NCBI RefSeq assembly: GCF_037126465.1
Contig: NC_088202.1
Span: 29,062,213 to 29,126,212, forward strand
Origin: Ornithodoros turicata
Taxonomy: Eukaryota > Arthropoda > Arachnida > Ixodida > Argasidae
Direction of reading: 5' to 3'
DNA length: 64,000 nt
This document shows positions 32,091-43,970 of the stretch, in pieces. The notes under the pieces are model-generated. The model had not been told where the DNA came from. It saw nothing but the letters and a program-made list of their open reading frames with translations, and did no database searches. A program made the position numbers and the translations under genes. Numbering within the stretch: the first letter of the stretch is position 1; every line of letters begins with the position of its first letter.

Positions 32091-32236
32091 CATAATGTAA
32101 AAACCCCGAGACTAGGAAACACGAAGGGACAGACACAAACGTGACTTCGTGTTTGACGTGTGTCACTTGTGTGAAAAAGACATCGTGTTTGTGTCTGTCT
32201 CTTCGTGTTCCCTATTCTCGGAGTTTTTACATTATG
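32091..32236. mobile_element. Foldback element, about 50-bp arms
   Basis: CATAATGTAAAAACCCCGAG (32091) through ACAAACG (32141) pairs with 32184-32236, whose complement reads CATAATGTAAAAACTCCGAG. About 45 of 52 positions match. The 40-bp loop contains further CACTTGTGTG words. The arms share the phrase ACGAAGNGACAGACACAAAC. Confidence 0.75.
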
Positions 32237-32876
32237 TGTGGGATGTCAGGCAGAATTCCCAAAAACAAAAGTTTTGTTCAGGTGTAAAAAACAAAGTAGC
32301 CATCTCTTTCGAGAGGCGCATGACATCAAAAAAGCAGGTAGTAACTGTGTCAGTAACCCCTGTATTTACCTTGTCGGTGTAAACAGGAAGTCCAACATGA
32401 GAGGGAACAAAGGGGGAGAGGAGGTCTCTTATGTAGGCTTCGTTTCACAAAATAATTATTTGGTTGGCAGTTCAGTGTGGTGTCCTCATCTTTTTTGTGT
32501 TCCGTTCTCGTCTTTTCCTGCACAGGGGGTTTTATTGTTTTTAACTATATTAGACGTAAGATGTGAAACAGTGATTACGTTCACAAAGCATATGCACAAA
32601 TGAAGTTTACTTTGTTGTAGATCACTCATTATAGATTTCTTAACAAAATTTGTTTGCTTCGCTTTCACATGAGTTGGGGCATGCATACAATTAAGACATC
32701 TGTGCAGCTGTAAAAGATAAGTAAATGGATTGTATTACTAATATCTGCAAAAGTCATATTCACCCACCCATATGCTTGTTGCTTTTTCCACACAAACGCT
32801 TCCTACTTGATAGAAGTGAAATGTGGAACACCGTAATTGCCTACACAAAATGTGTGCACACATAGTGGCATTACTG
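32237..32876. other. Intergenic, nothing recognised
   Basis: Short unrelated frames only. Confidence 0.45.
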
Positions 32877-32973
32877 TGCTACTGCAACGCGCCGAAAAAC
32901 AAAGACACAGCTGAAGTTAGACAGAACACAAGGCTTCAGCGGTGTCTTTGTTTTTCGGCGCGTTGCAGTGGCA
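32877..32973. mobile_element. Hairpin insert, about 40-bp arms
   Basis: Positions 32877-32919 (starting TGCTACTGCAACGCGCCG) pair with 32934-32973, with 31 of the outer 32 positions matching. The arms contain AAAAACAAAGACAC, similar in flavour to the other small foldbacks. No target duplication is obvious. Confidence 0.75.
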
Positions 32974-35276
32974 TCATGTACCAACAAGCCCATATTTCTA
33001 CGTTGTCCAAGTTCATTACTGCGCTGGACGTAACTACTTATTGCTTTGAACTAAAATTTGTTTATGTATGGACATGTAAAACATATCTGGCATGAGCTCT
33101 GTCACGTACCATGATCGTTACCTCTGTCTGAATGGCACGTCGTACCGCGAAACTTTGAAATCACGCGCACTGTCCCTTCAGTAAAATATCTCACTTGTGC
33201 ACTTCCAAAGCGTTGTCTCTATGCGGAAATCTAAAATGCACGGATGACAAGTGGTTGCAAAGCAACATATGCGCTTTGCCTGTATGTATGCTCATCACAG
33301 TGAAGAAGATTTTCTCCAATAAGGAGGGATAAGCTATATTGAGACTGCTTTCCATAAGCAGAAGTATGCTGTTCCCACTGTGGTCAACCATCATACCAAT
33401 ATACGCTTAGTGTAGGCTACTCGTTTTGGTGCAGGAAGAGGGTGAAAGTTCGTCACTGCTGTACCTTAGAACTGAGCTGCTTGAGTAATCACGATAGAAG
33501 AAAAGAGGAAGCATCAAGTAATTGATATGTAACATTTTGGTAGATGTCTTGTTTTTTCTCTTTTTGCTATACCTTCTCCTCTGGTCTATGGAGGCTTCAC
33601 ATCAGGATCATGCCATCGAGGTGTGGTCACATTTCCTGATCTTTGGACGTCTGCATTTATCAATTAGGTTTTACCCTTAGCAGTATTGTAATGCGGAGTG
33701 TTGAGCCTTCCATCCTCCCCCTCCTTTGCAAATATATCAAAAACATTTCAGACAGACTTTGGCTCAACATGCAGTTCTAGATGTGCCTGCATATGATAGA
33801 TATGTAGCACACCAAAACCCGCAACCACGAAACCGAAACTATCATTCTAGCTTGTGCATGCGTTACACCTTTACCTCTTTACTGCATCATTTTTCAAGAA
33901 ATTCGTTTGTTTAAGCAAATATGACAAAGAGACAACGGCGGCGTTTTGTGCCGCCGTAACTGGCGAACTTCGGGTTTCCGGGTCTGGCAACTGCGTTCCA
34001 CAAGATGGCAGCCTCCGCTGTTTGACGCTGATTTTACGGCAGCTTGACCCACCTGAAACAAACAGTAGCAAACAAAATCTACGAACAGACATCAATATCG
34101 CTGCAAACTGGTTTTAGAGAAACGTTATCAAAGCAAGGAGAAATATTATGCTACCATCGGCAGAAACAAATCGAGAAACGTCCCAAATTTAACATATTTC
34201 AGATTATTGTTAATCAATCAAGACACCAACAGACACAACTATCATGCATACATAATTCCCAACTCACAAACTATCAATCGAGTGAACATCTGAAGCAAAG
34301 AGAGAAAGTCAAGTTTATTCAATGATAGAAACAATACTCATTCGAAAACGAGAAACAAATTTAATTACATCATTTTTATAATAACTTTGCAACAGTAATT
34401 TCTACACGCAGAAGCCACAAACAAACATCACATCTGAAATGCAAATTAATGTAAAAGCTTTCTACAGAGAAAATCAACACACACACACACAGGCTAAAAA
34501 TAGCTTCCCAACTCGTAGAATATTTTTGTTAATATCAATCGGGTGATCATCTGAAACAAAGTCAAAGCAGTAATTAATTCAGGCAAACATTTTCTAAACA
34601 AGCAGCGCGAATACACAATATAAACCTGTCTTTTTCATTCAGGACCCACCAGTGGATTCGAAAAGAGAGGGAAGCCGCTAACCATACAGTTCCTGTGCAA
34701 TTTCGTTAAGGTTACGGCCGCAGGGAGTAGGGGAATTCTCCCATGGTCTTGGCACACAATGTAGTTGAAAGCCATAAACTCGCCCCCACCCAAGTCAAGA
34801 GAGGGAGGGATGGAATGTACACAGCAGAGACAATGGAAGCACACGTTTTTCCTTACATATCGCATCTTTTTGTAAATCATTTTCCATAACTCGCACACCG
34901 GGATATTATTAATATTCTACACCTGAATGAAATGAGCACAGATATGATTTAACTAAGTGTAGAAGCGCACTAGAAAACAGAACAAACAAGGTAGTTTTGA
35001 GCGAAGGGATGGACGGATTTTGTACTCGATGCCATAGGTCATGCGGGAGGGCACGATAAAAAGCTGCTTCGGAAAAGAAGAGCTGCGAAATGACTCTGTT
35101 ATCAGAGCATTTCAATACGTCCTAGACATGGTCGTATTCGGAGATATGGTACACATTACGGAATTGTATGCCGAATCTACAATAGTTATAAAAATATTTG
35201 CACGTCAACATCGGAAGGCCCACTGGGATTGATGGTGGAGTTTTTGAGGTTTGCTAACGAAGAATTGAAATACACT
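32974..35276. other. Intergenic, with a promoter-like patch near 34.0 kb
   Basis: Mostly AT-rich anonymous sequence with a CA-repeat at 34480-34495. No coding domain is recognised. Confidence 0.45.
33935..34025 (-). promoter_or_regulatory. Possible promoter-like GC patch (YY1-like word)
   Basis: A GC-rich patch in AT-rich surroundings holds TTTCCGGGTCTGG and CACAAGATGGCAGCC, the latter close to the YY1 consensus often found at transcription starts of housekeeping genes. Direction and target gene are unknown. Confidence 0.22.
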
Positions 35277-35878
35277 CCCAGTAAACCAGAAATATCCTAG
35301 GTACGTCCCACAAAGGTCGCACACGTCGCACATATCCGCCACGTCTATGCGACGTTACCTGTACGTCCACAATGTGACTTCGAAAGGTGTCTTACTTTGT
35401 ATATCCACTTTGTACCTGAGGAAGCGTGGACCTCCACGCGAAAGCTTGTACAAATTAAACTTAAACAAAAATCTTCAGTGTCGGCTTCTGTATTTTGTTT
35501 TTGTATATCCCTGGAACATCTGGTAGATGTAAAAAGAAGGGAGCAATCGCGCGTTATTTTTCGGAGACATCTAGGCCACGTGACCGTTAATGGCATGACC
35601 TAAGCAAACGGGGAAAATTTTGGGGTTTACTACGTTATTTACCACGTAATCACACTATAGGCGGTAGCTTGAGTTAAAAACACGATAGCTGCTAGGATGG
35701 GGTGTCAGGAACGTTCGCAGGTATAAGCTGACGTGGTTTGCAGACTCACAAATTAACTGTAAAAACGTTGTCACCGTTGCAAATGTGATACGCCACGCTA
35801 CACTTGATGAACGTACTCGAACAATTTGTACTTCAGTATATGCTCGCTCTGGTATCTCTTGAAATCCGCGCACAACCG

Positions 35879-37665
35879 TGGAGGGGTGCACAGCGCCTCA
35901 TATGCACCAAATGCTCATAACCTCCAAACGCTCAAAACCTCCGAACGCTCATATGCACCGAAAAAAAGTTGGTGATTTTGAGCGTTTGGTGGAAATGAGC
36001 AGGAGGGGAGAACCTGCTCATAAGCACCAAACGTCCAGAACATCCGAATGCTCATATGCACCGAAAGGCGGGCGACCACAAAGGCCGGGTCTTCCTCTCC
36101 CGCATTTGGAACAAAGTCATAGGGTGAGAAAGGTGGAATGAATGGCGATTACCAAGACCGCTTAATGTGTCAGTTCGAAGTTTATGTAACACCTTGGTCC
36201 TGCTTGTATGTAGCCAAATAGCGCCTTCTTGTTTATGGATTTCAATTTGAGCTTTATTTTCATAGACATGGAGGCAGCCTAGGACTAAAGACTTGATTCT
36301 AGCTCGAAAGGCACTCGGCTCCCAGGGCTGTAGCAACAAAAAGCGTGGTCCCCTCCGAACATATGTCCGGGTTCACTTACAGTGCAGAAGCTGGAATACG
36401 ATATTTATATAGGGTTTATATTATGCATACATAGGCCTGCAGTGAACATTTGCGCAAAACCCTTCTTTCGAGCCTTGTTCTTCGCAAGTTGGTTAATCAA
36501 TGCATCATAGTCCAGAGATATGATAACCATGTTTTCGGTTGACTACGAACTCAGAAAGCCTGACATCTCTTATGGTTAATGGACCTTTTTCAGAGCGGAA
36601 AAGCGCCTCTAGCGGGACGAGTCGGAAACACGGTTGGTGGTTCGCGCGCCGCGCGGTGTCTGTACATCGACACCGTTTGCTCGAAATACTTTTGTTCGAA
36701 GGGAGTTCAAAGGGAGTTCAGTGTGTTGTCCGCACCTATTTTTCTGTAACTTTTGACGGTACGGAGCAGGCAACCAGTGTCCTCTGCTTTCTTTCTTCTT
36801 TTTTAGTTGAAGAGGGGAGACCATGGGCTATTTGCATATCGTTGTCATTCACGAGCAGAACCGTTGAATAGAACATTGCGGAACAATCCGGCGGACCAGT
36901 AGGACACATCTTGAAAAAAAAATGGCCTCATGTTGAGCACAGCCGATAATCCGTGCTTCTTCTGGGCACCCTTCTCATTACTGGCGGCATATTTAAAGGG
37001 AACGATCTGGAATGGTATAGCCATATGTGCACGAAAGCCACTCGAAGTCTGTCGATGATAAGAAGGAAATTTCGCCATGGTGCAACGAACAATATTGAAT
37101 TATCAGGCATATAAAACCTTCGTTCAACCTGGTTTAGAGTGTGCATCTGCACTGTGGGTGTCTACACATGCACGCATATCACACAAAGAAGAAAAGACGG
37201 TACAAAGATCTGCTCCCCGGCTTATATTGTCTATGTTTCGAAGGACTTCTTCGGTAACATGTACGTTGGAAGAACCAAACTTAGATTCACTTGAACGTAG
37301 GCACAAAATAAATAAACCAAAACTCTTCTTTCGCCTATACAATGGTCAGTTAAATACAAACATTAATAATACATTGCTAAAATTTTTCCACATTCGACGC
37401 GAATAAATAAAAAAATGCCATAGATTTAGATTTATTTATAAAATGTTTATTTGACATTAATTATTATTTGACAAAGTGTTGGGGATTAGGAGTGAAAAAC
37501 ATATATGGCATGTTTAGTCACTGTGTTAGAGCAGAAAAACCTGTCAAGTTGTCGAACGGGCTAGGGTGAACAACCCAGGCTCTTGGACCGCATTTTGGAC
37601 GTGAAAAAGTGGGTTAGCATGAGGAATGTGTTTATGAGCAAGTGGATTACACATGGCGCATGTTA
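35879..37665 (+). repeat. Left inverted arm of the foldback
   Basis: Blocks that recur inverted at the right are 35879-36212 (tandem GCTCATA/CACCAAACG words, then AAAGGCCGGGTCTTCCTCTC), 36670-36790, 36860-37410 (with a CR1 fragment) and up to GTTAGCATGAGGAATGTGTT near 37620. Segments of 100-400 bp between them, such as 36213-36660, have no counterpart on the right. Confidence 0.8.
36939..37406 (+). pseudogene. CR1-like RT C-terminal fragment in left arm
   Basis: The frame at 37077-37406 reads NYQAYKTFVQPGLECASALW, then EKTVQRSAPRLILSMFRR, then LDSLERRHKINKPKLFFRLY, the region after the polymerase in CR1-type elements (consensus VRPKLEYAS.VWDP, KVQRRAARFI). The upstream frame has SRRSTDYRLCST-type scraps on the minus strand. 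The fragment was evidently captured inside the foldback before the arms were duplicated, because the right arm carries it too. Confidence 0.7.
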
Positions 37666-39474
37666 GATAACGGCAAATAAATGTGGAATGAGGTCCATGA
37701 AGGTCTAGTATACTTTTACAAGGCAGGAGCAGTACCAGGCACGTTAAACATCTAGGGTTTCTGTACACAAAATGGGTAGGGTGTGTGCCCTTTCAGCGGT
37801 ACAAGAATGACTTTTATGTGCTTGACGAGAAAAAACAACCCATGAAGCTGAAGATAAGAAGGCTAAAATTATGCAGCTAAGAACTACATGCACTTGTGCA
37901 ACCAACGACAGCGCATCGTTGAGGCATTTTTCGCACGGAATACGAGAACCAAGGGCGCCCCGGCCGTGCTATTCTGACCACCGAGAGCCACCAAAGATGA
38001 TGGCGGCGGCGCGGCGCAGCTCGCGCATGCGTAGCACGTCCACCTGAAAAAGGCCCATTGAGCACAGGATATTCTTGATCGGTCACTTTCATTGTGCTGA
38101 GACTTCTTTCAGCATCAGCGACAGTAGCTGGTGTGGTCAGAAAATAGAGTGCTGACGCAAATGCATCGTGTACGTTAAAAATTGTTTGGCGTCTCTTTGT
38201 TTGGCGTCCTCTCTTTTTCTCAATGACACAGAAGGATATTCCATTATAGGTTCGCTGGCATCGATGTCTACCATTTTTACTTCAAAATTTTTGCTGCGAT
38301 TCTCCAGTTCAAGTTCCCATTGACGCTGCCCCAAGTTGTTAGCGTTTTACAGAAATCCAAACAACTTTTACCACTCCACGAGTTGGTTGACAAAACAGAA
38401 GATATGGCCTGATCAGTGAGAATAAGAAAGAACTGAGATTTGAATTTTCGTTCTGCAGAAAGACGACTCTTCCTTTTTATTTTTATTTTTTTTTCACTTT
38501 TAGGAGAAGGTAGCAGACATTGCAGAACTGCTTCATGATCTTGTCGCGTTGTCTGCACTCCGAAAAATAAAGAGAGGAACAGAAAGAACAGACGCAATTT
38601 GTACAATACAAGCGGTGCAGCAAATGGAACCGCTTTTATGTTCCTCATTAAATGGCGTCCAGCATTTATTGTTCATTAAGATTAATGTTAATTTAAAAAA
38701 GCATGTCTTCCAATTTCGAACAAATGAGGAGTGCGAATGATAGCACTTTATTGGCTATGATTCGGTTTATCAGATGTCCACAACGACGCTCCTGTATTTT
38801 TGGGCGCACGGAACCGCGCGGGACCATTTCTTCCGCCACGCAACCAGGGACCAATTTTTCCGGGACGAACTTTTCCGGGACTATTTTTTTCCGAAACTCC
38901 ATCTAACATGCTCTACATATTCTCACTCCTATAGTTATTCTACCTTCGGTCTGGAAGATGACTGGTTTGGTTCTTTGGGTGATTGGTTTTCAACTCATTT
39001 CTGTTTGCTCACCGTTTTAGGCATTCAAGAACAACATTATTTCCTCTTATAAGTAGAACTCGGAAATTTACGTGCCAAAACCATGAAAATAGACTGATAT
39101 TTAGACCCAAAAAAATACCTAAACAGGCAAGAACATGCAAAAACAGCCATGTTGATATCCGTTCATCGGCCACATTTTCTCTTACACGTTTTGTCAACCA
39201 CACTCTACCTCAGGTAGGCGAATTTAATTCACTGTGGTGACGATGAAAGGTCTCGCCGTTGTTGGCCTCACAGAGGTGGGCAACGTCACGACTGACGGCC
39301 TTGGGGAATGTGCATCCTGGTCGACTTCTATAGGAACTGTGCCGACATATGATTTGGTTGAAAGACATTTAATCGAAGATCGAAACGGCAGCGGTCGTTT
39401 GATCGATTTTTTATTGGTTCACTTGGAGTGTTGAACGCCGGAGTTCTAAATGCCGTTATCCTAAGCGACATTTA
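37666..39474. other. Foldback central spacer
   Basis: The single-copy middle of the foldback. Minus-strand stretches such as GQRQWELELENRSKNFEVK (about 38330-38270) look coding, and GCTAACAACTTGGGGCAG before it could be a splice acceptor. TTTTTCCGGGAC words repeat at 38850-38890. No DDE catalytic domain is recognised. Confidence 0.35.
37877..37927 (-). pseudogene. THAP-like N-terminus in foldback centre
   Basis: ATG at 37925-37927 begins MPQRCAVVGCTSACSS and a stop. THAP zinc fingers typically start M-P-x-x-C-x(2-4)-C, so the C-A-V-V-G-C spacing fits. The rest of a THAP finger (AVPTA box, C-x2-H) is not found in frame; it could follow an intron, since GTGCATGT comes after TTGCACAA, or be lost. 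A GC-rich patch (ATGGCGGCGGCGCGG) lies upstream, like a promoter. Thirteen residues cannot prove the family. Confidence 0.35.
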
Positions 39475-39699
39475 ACTGCGTGTAGCCCGTTTGCTCGTAA
39501 ACACATTCCTCATGCTAACCCACTTGGTCAAATAATAATTGATTTGAAGTATTAAACGTTCTTGGCAAATAAATAAAAATAAATTAATGACGTTTTTCGA
39601 TTATTTATTCCTGTTGAATGTGGATAAATTTTAACAATGTATTATTGTTTCTGACAATCAACTGACCATTGTATAGGAGAAAGAACAGTTTTAGTTTAT

Positions 39700-40056
39700 T
39701 TACTTTTCGCCTATGCGCAGGTGAATCTAAATTTAGTTCTTGCAACAGACATGTAACCGAAGAAGTCCTTCGAAACCTAGAGAAGATAAGCAGGGCAGCA
39801 GATCTTTGTACTTTCTCTATTTTTTCGGATAGCGTGCATGTGTAGTGACCCAGATTGCAGATGCATACACTAAACGAGGTTGAACTAAGGTTTTACATGC
39901 TGTTAATTTAATATCTTTCGTTGTGCCATGGCGAAATTTCCTTCTTAGCATCCATCCACAGACTTGGAGTGGCTTTCGCGCCAAATGGCTATCCCGTTTC
40001 AGACCGTTCCCTTTAAATATGTCACCAGCAATGAGAAGGGTGCTCAGAAGAAACAC
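39700..40056 (-). pseudogene. CR1-like RT C-terminal fragment in right arm
   Basis: The minus strand reads LLIAGDIFKGNGLKRDSHLA, then LRRKFRHGTTKDIKLTACKT and LVQPRLVYASAIWVTTHARY, homologous to the left-arm fragment in inverted orientation. It is frameshifted past 39817, where FEGLLRLHVCCKN-type scraps continue. The pair shows that the inverted arms share one ancestor. Confidence 0.7.
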
Positions 40057-40155
40057 AGACTATCGGCTGCTCCCAACCTGGGGCAACTTTCTTCAACATG
40101 TGTCCGACTGGTTCGTAAATTACAAACGTCTGCAAGTAACCAGCGGTCTCCCTGC

Positions 40156-40192
<37 letters not shown>

Positions 40193-40309
40193 GAAATAAT
40201 AATCATAAAAATGAAAAAAAAGCAGAGTACCCTGATTGCCAGCTCCGTATGCTCGAGTCAAAAGTTACAGAAAAAGAGGTGCGGATGACACAGTGCATGC
40301 AGTTTTGAA

Positions 40310-40425
40310 CTCCCTTCGAACAAACGTCTTTCGAACAAACGGCATCGATCAACCGGCTTTCGATCAAACGGTTTTCGACCAAGCGGCGTTCGATCAAACG
40401 CCTTCTTCAAACGTTCAAACACCAA
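40310..40425. repeat. Minisatellite of TTCGATCAAACGG-type units
   Basis: Seven 14-17 bp units, TTCGA(A/T)CAAACG(G/T) with short spacers, lie in the right arm. Only one or two units occur at the matching place in the left arm (36680), so the array grew after arm duplication. Confidence 0.75.
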
Positions 40426-41144
40426 TTGACTCACGATAGATAAAAATAAACTTCCATAAAAATTCGTTCTGGTACATACAAGCAGGACCAAGCTGTTACA
40501 TAAACTTCAAACTGACACATTAAGCGGCCTTGGTAGTCGCCATTCATTCCACCTTTCTCACCCTATGACCTTGTTCCAAATGCGGGAGAGGAAGACCCGG
40601 CCTTTGTGGCCTCCCGCCTTTCGGTGCATATGAGCATTCGGATGTTCTGGACGTTTGGTGCTTATGAGCAGCTTCTCCCCTCCTGCTCATTTCCACCAAA
40701 CGCTCAAAACCACCAACTTTTTTTCGGTGCATATGAGCGTTTGGAGGTTTTGAGCGTTTGGAGGTTATGAGCATTTGGTGCTTATGAGCTACTACCCCCC
40801 TCCACAACCGGCGTGTGCTGCCAAAAGTAGATGCCTTTTTGTTTAATTACTGTGTGCAGCATTTATTTGCTACAGCAATCAATAGCTATCAATTTCAAAT
40901 TGATTCAATGCAAAAATAGCATGAATTTTAAAATATCCCCGGAACATCCAAATATCCAAAATAGATGTCTATCCGACGGTTCTGGGATGTGAAAACAGTA
41001 GGAATCTGGCAATCGCATGGATGTACTTTCTACGTAAACGGGCTCTCTGTGAAGCTCCCATGGATATCCTAACATCCAATTTGCGATCTCGGCAGGATGT
41101 ACCGGTAGGATGATCGGTAGGATGGATATATATGGTTTACTGGG

Positions 41145-43361
41145 CTAGAGCAGATGTAATTGTAATCATTGCAATGGGCATTGCATTAATCAAGAAAACA
41201 ATCGGATCAAATTATCATTTACAAGCAGTCTATATCGCACGATTCATTACGGTTTTGTTGAAATTACACCTAACAGTTGAAATGGAAAGTACATAAAAAA
41301 AATCTTATCACGTGACATGTTTCACTACAGCGTCTACACAATTATTTTCTTCTACCAGATTTTACCAGATTTACCAGTTCTTGCAATGATGTCAAATGAG
41401 CAGAAGTTCAATATTGTCGTACAAGGTCTGATGTACCATCATTTATTGAAACTCAACGAACATAGCAATTGCGGTGGACCACCGGGCGATTTTCGTCTAA
41501 TACTCTTGTACGCCATTCAATAATCTTCATACAAAGAAAGGAAACATCAATAAGAGATTGTGCAAGTTCGTCGCAACAAAGTGCAGTTGCTTGCTGAAGC
41601 AATACAAATACGGCGACAACATATCGCCTGCATTAATCAACGCTGGATTCCAGCGCCCAATAATAAGACTAAACTATTTGATGTCTTCTGAATTCATCAA
41701 TCAAGACAACAAACGAAACAAACAAACAAAGTTTGGAATAGAACAACTGTAGTTTATCGAAATAAACAAGTGTATAACTGAAATAATAAAAGTAATCTTT
41801 GTCATCAATCTGATAAATTTTACGAATCGCAGCGAAAACAGCTTATAGTTCGTACGCTTAGATTGAACACAATGATTGTCAAGGAATCCGCACTATGTAC
41901 AAGGATCCTCGCATAGAAAAAAGAGCTGACAATCAGTGGAGCATTCGGTCCCCAGTGAAGAGTTCTTTTAGGTGATTGCACAGTTAGTGATGCAACAGTT
42001 CCAGTGTGACAAAGAATGACGCTCGCACTTCACATGTAAACAAAGCTGGCTACCCGGCCGGGTACTTTCTGCGGAGGCCGCGTAGCGGCGCCACCGGTTT
42101 GTCGCACAGTTCCTATATGCCGCATAGTAAGAGTGAAAACGAAGGACGTTGTGAATGACAAAAAGGCTTCTTGACTGTCGTCTTAAGCGTCTTTTGGATA
42201 AGCAACTGTCGGGGATGCTGACATGAGGTGGGGGAGGGAGGCGGCAATGCGACATGGCACAAAACGGTTTCCCGTTTTACTTCTGTAGCATAAAACTGGT
42301 ATAGGCATAGCTTGTGGCTGATCCAAAAGACGTGGGAGTTGACGGTTAAGCACGCCACAATAGCTAATAATACTGCACTGCAAAATCGTATGACACAGAC
42401 AAACGCATCATCACGTGAATAACTGATGTAAAAGGCACGTTCTTGCGCAAAGCAAGCAATATACAAGAGTACTCGCGACGGTCAAAAGAAAAATAAGAAG
42501 CACGAGTGCATCACTGGAACCGGGTCCACCAGCTTACCGTAGCCCGCGTACGCCCTACCTCATTTAAACCAAAACAACTGGATACATGGAAGTATTTCCC
42601 ACAGCGTTAGCAGCATACATCTAAACCGTAATACAACAAAAATTCACCAAACAATTCCACTTTATTTGAGGAAAGAGCCCACAATAATAGATACATGTGT
42701 TTATAGAATACTGCACCTATGGCCTGAAAATGATGAGGCATAAGGCACACGTGAGACGTGACTTAACATAAAAAAAGGAACACCATACTAGCCATAAACC
42801 AACAGATTACGATACCTGCAATATTTTGGACTAATATGAAATGACATTTGTGCATCTTCACAACACGTCAGCACAACACAAACATAAAATGTAGACTAGC
42901 TAATATATGAGCTAGTAATTGAATTAGTTTACGTTTATAGTGTCAAAATATTTAATGAGCATTATATCACAGGATGAGGCATCGAGGTACATAGAATATG
43001 AGACATATACAAAAAGAAATCTGTAGCAGACAGGTCGTAAGCTAATTATTTATAACTACTGAAGTATAGTTCAGTGTATTCAGACGTAGCATTTATCGAG
43101 CAACGCATCATTATTCGTGAAGTAATCACAACTTACAAGTCATCTTTACAGGTGGGTTGTACTGGCTGTATATGCGTGACGCAGTATAGTCTTGTGTACT
43201 TCTTTCTACAATGTGTCGCACAGTAGAAATTTCAGGAGCACGACCTATTGCAGCTGGGGGCGCATGCGGGGTATTGTGCAGTGCAGCATTACTGCGAAGA
43301 GCGTGTCCTGTTCCTGGGGATGCTGGAAATTTATTGTCAAAAGCGCAAAATAATGTGCTTG
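41145..43361. other. Intergenic, nothing recognised
   Basis: AT-rich, with a 14-bp palindrome TACCCGGCCGGGTA near 42052 in a small GC-rich patch. No domain-bearing frame is recognised. Confidence 0.45.
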
Positions 43362-43970
43362 CTGGTATTGTCAAATGGCTACGCATGTCTGTTCAACAGT
43401 AGATTCCAAAGATATGGTACTGTTTGAAGTATTTGAATGAGAAAGCTAATCTCGAAAATATGTCAGCGCCGTAATACATGATGCCGATAAGGTGTTTTTA
43501 GCCAGACGTGGGTTATCTCCACCGAGACCTCCTACATGAAATAGTCACAAACATAACGTGGACTGCTAAACAACATACCATACGGGAATCTTTCTCATCC
43601 TTTAAATAACATTCTACTGAATATTGTTAGACGCGTAAATCCTTTCATCATGTCATTCATGTGACCTGTGGTATTGTCAAATGGGTACACGTGTCTGTGC
43701 AGCTGTATATACCGCATAAGTGATACTCTTTCTAGTGTTTAAATGAGAAAGCTAATCTCGAAAATATGGCAATCCCGAAATAAATCATGCCGATGAGGTG
43801 CTCTTTGCCAGACCTGAGTCCATCCTCGCTGAGGCTGCTTACATGAAATAGTCATAAATGTAACACGTACTTCAAAAACCACTTACTGTACTGGAAACAC
43901 TCTTGGCCTTCAACATAACATTTAACTGAATTAAATGCATAAATCATTTTAGCTCTCTAAGAAGTGGTGT
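43362..43970. repeat. Two-copy tandem duplication, about 307-bp unit
   Basis: GTATTGTCAAATGG begins each unit at about 43365 and 43672, and GAGAAAGCTAATCTCGAAAATATG recurs at 43438 and 43745. The copies are diverged but co-linear. Confidence 0.7.

Larger units (their letters stand above)
35879..40804. mobile_element. Galileo-like foldback transposon (long arms, THAP hint)
   Basis: The ends read TGGAGGGG on both strands. Flanks share CAACCG, extendable to CACAACCG (35871-35878 and 40803-40810), a 6-8 bp target duplication. The inverted arms are roughly 1.8 kb (left) and 1.3 kb (right), interrupted by private indels, with tandem GCTCATAAGCACCAAACG-type words near the ends. The central 1.8 kb contains a minus-strand start MPQRCAVVGCTSA resembling a THAP domain. 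Long repeat-bearing TIRs, 7-8 bp duplications and THAP are the known traits of Galileo foldbacks (P superfamily). The transposase body is not identifiable, so the family call is inference. Confidence 0.6.
39475..40804 (-). repeat. Right inverted arm of the foldback
   Basis: It mirrors the left arm in order: AAACACATTCCTCATGCTAAC near 39500 is one base over the quoting limit in full but matches 37620 inverted; the CR1 piece (39700-40056), the AACTCCCTTCGAACAAACG block (40305), and the terminal word array (40540-40804) follow. An A-rich tract at 40148-40200 and the TTCGATCAAACGG minisatellite are private to this arm. Confidence 0.8.
35277..41144. mobile_element. E3: TIR element (CCCAGTAAACC ends) carrying a foldback
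   Basis: Left end CCCAGTAAACCAGAAATATCC is mirrored at the right (GGATATATATGGTTTACTGGG, complement CCCAGTAAACCATATATATCC, broken here by a space only for reading). CT precedes the left end and follows the right end, a possible 2-bp duplication like that of E2. The subterminal parts contain ACGTCC words at the left and GGATGTNC/GGATATCC words at the right. Outside the internal foldback only about 940 bp remain, with no coding region. Confidence 0.65.

Noticed and set aside
41317..41752. Two plus-strand frames of 64-68 codons as host exons
   Set aside because: AT-rich random-length frames with no homology recognised and no consistent splice signals.
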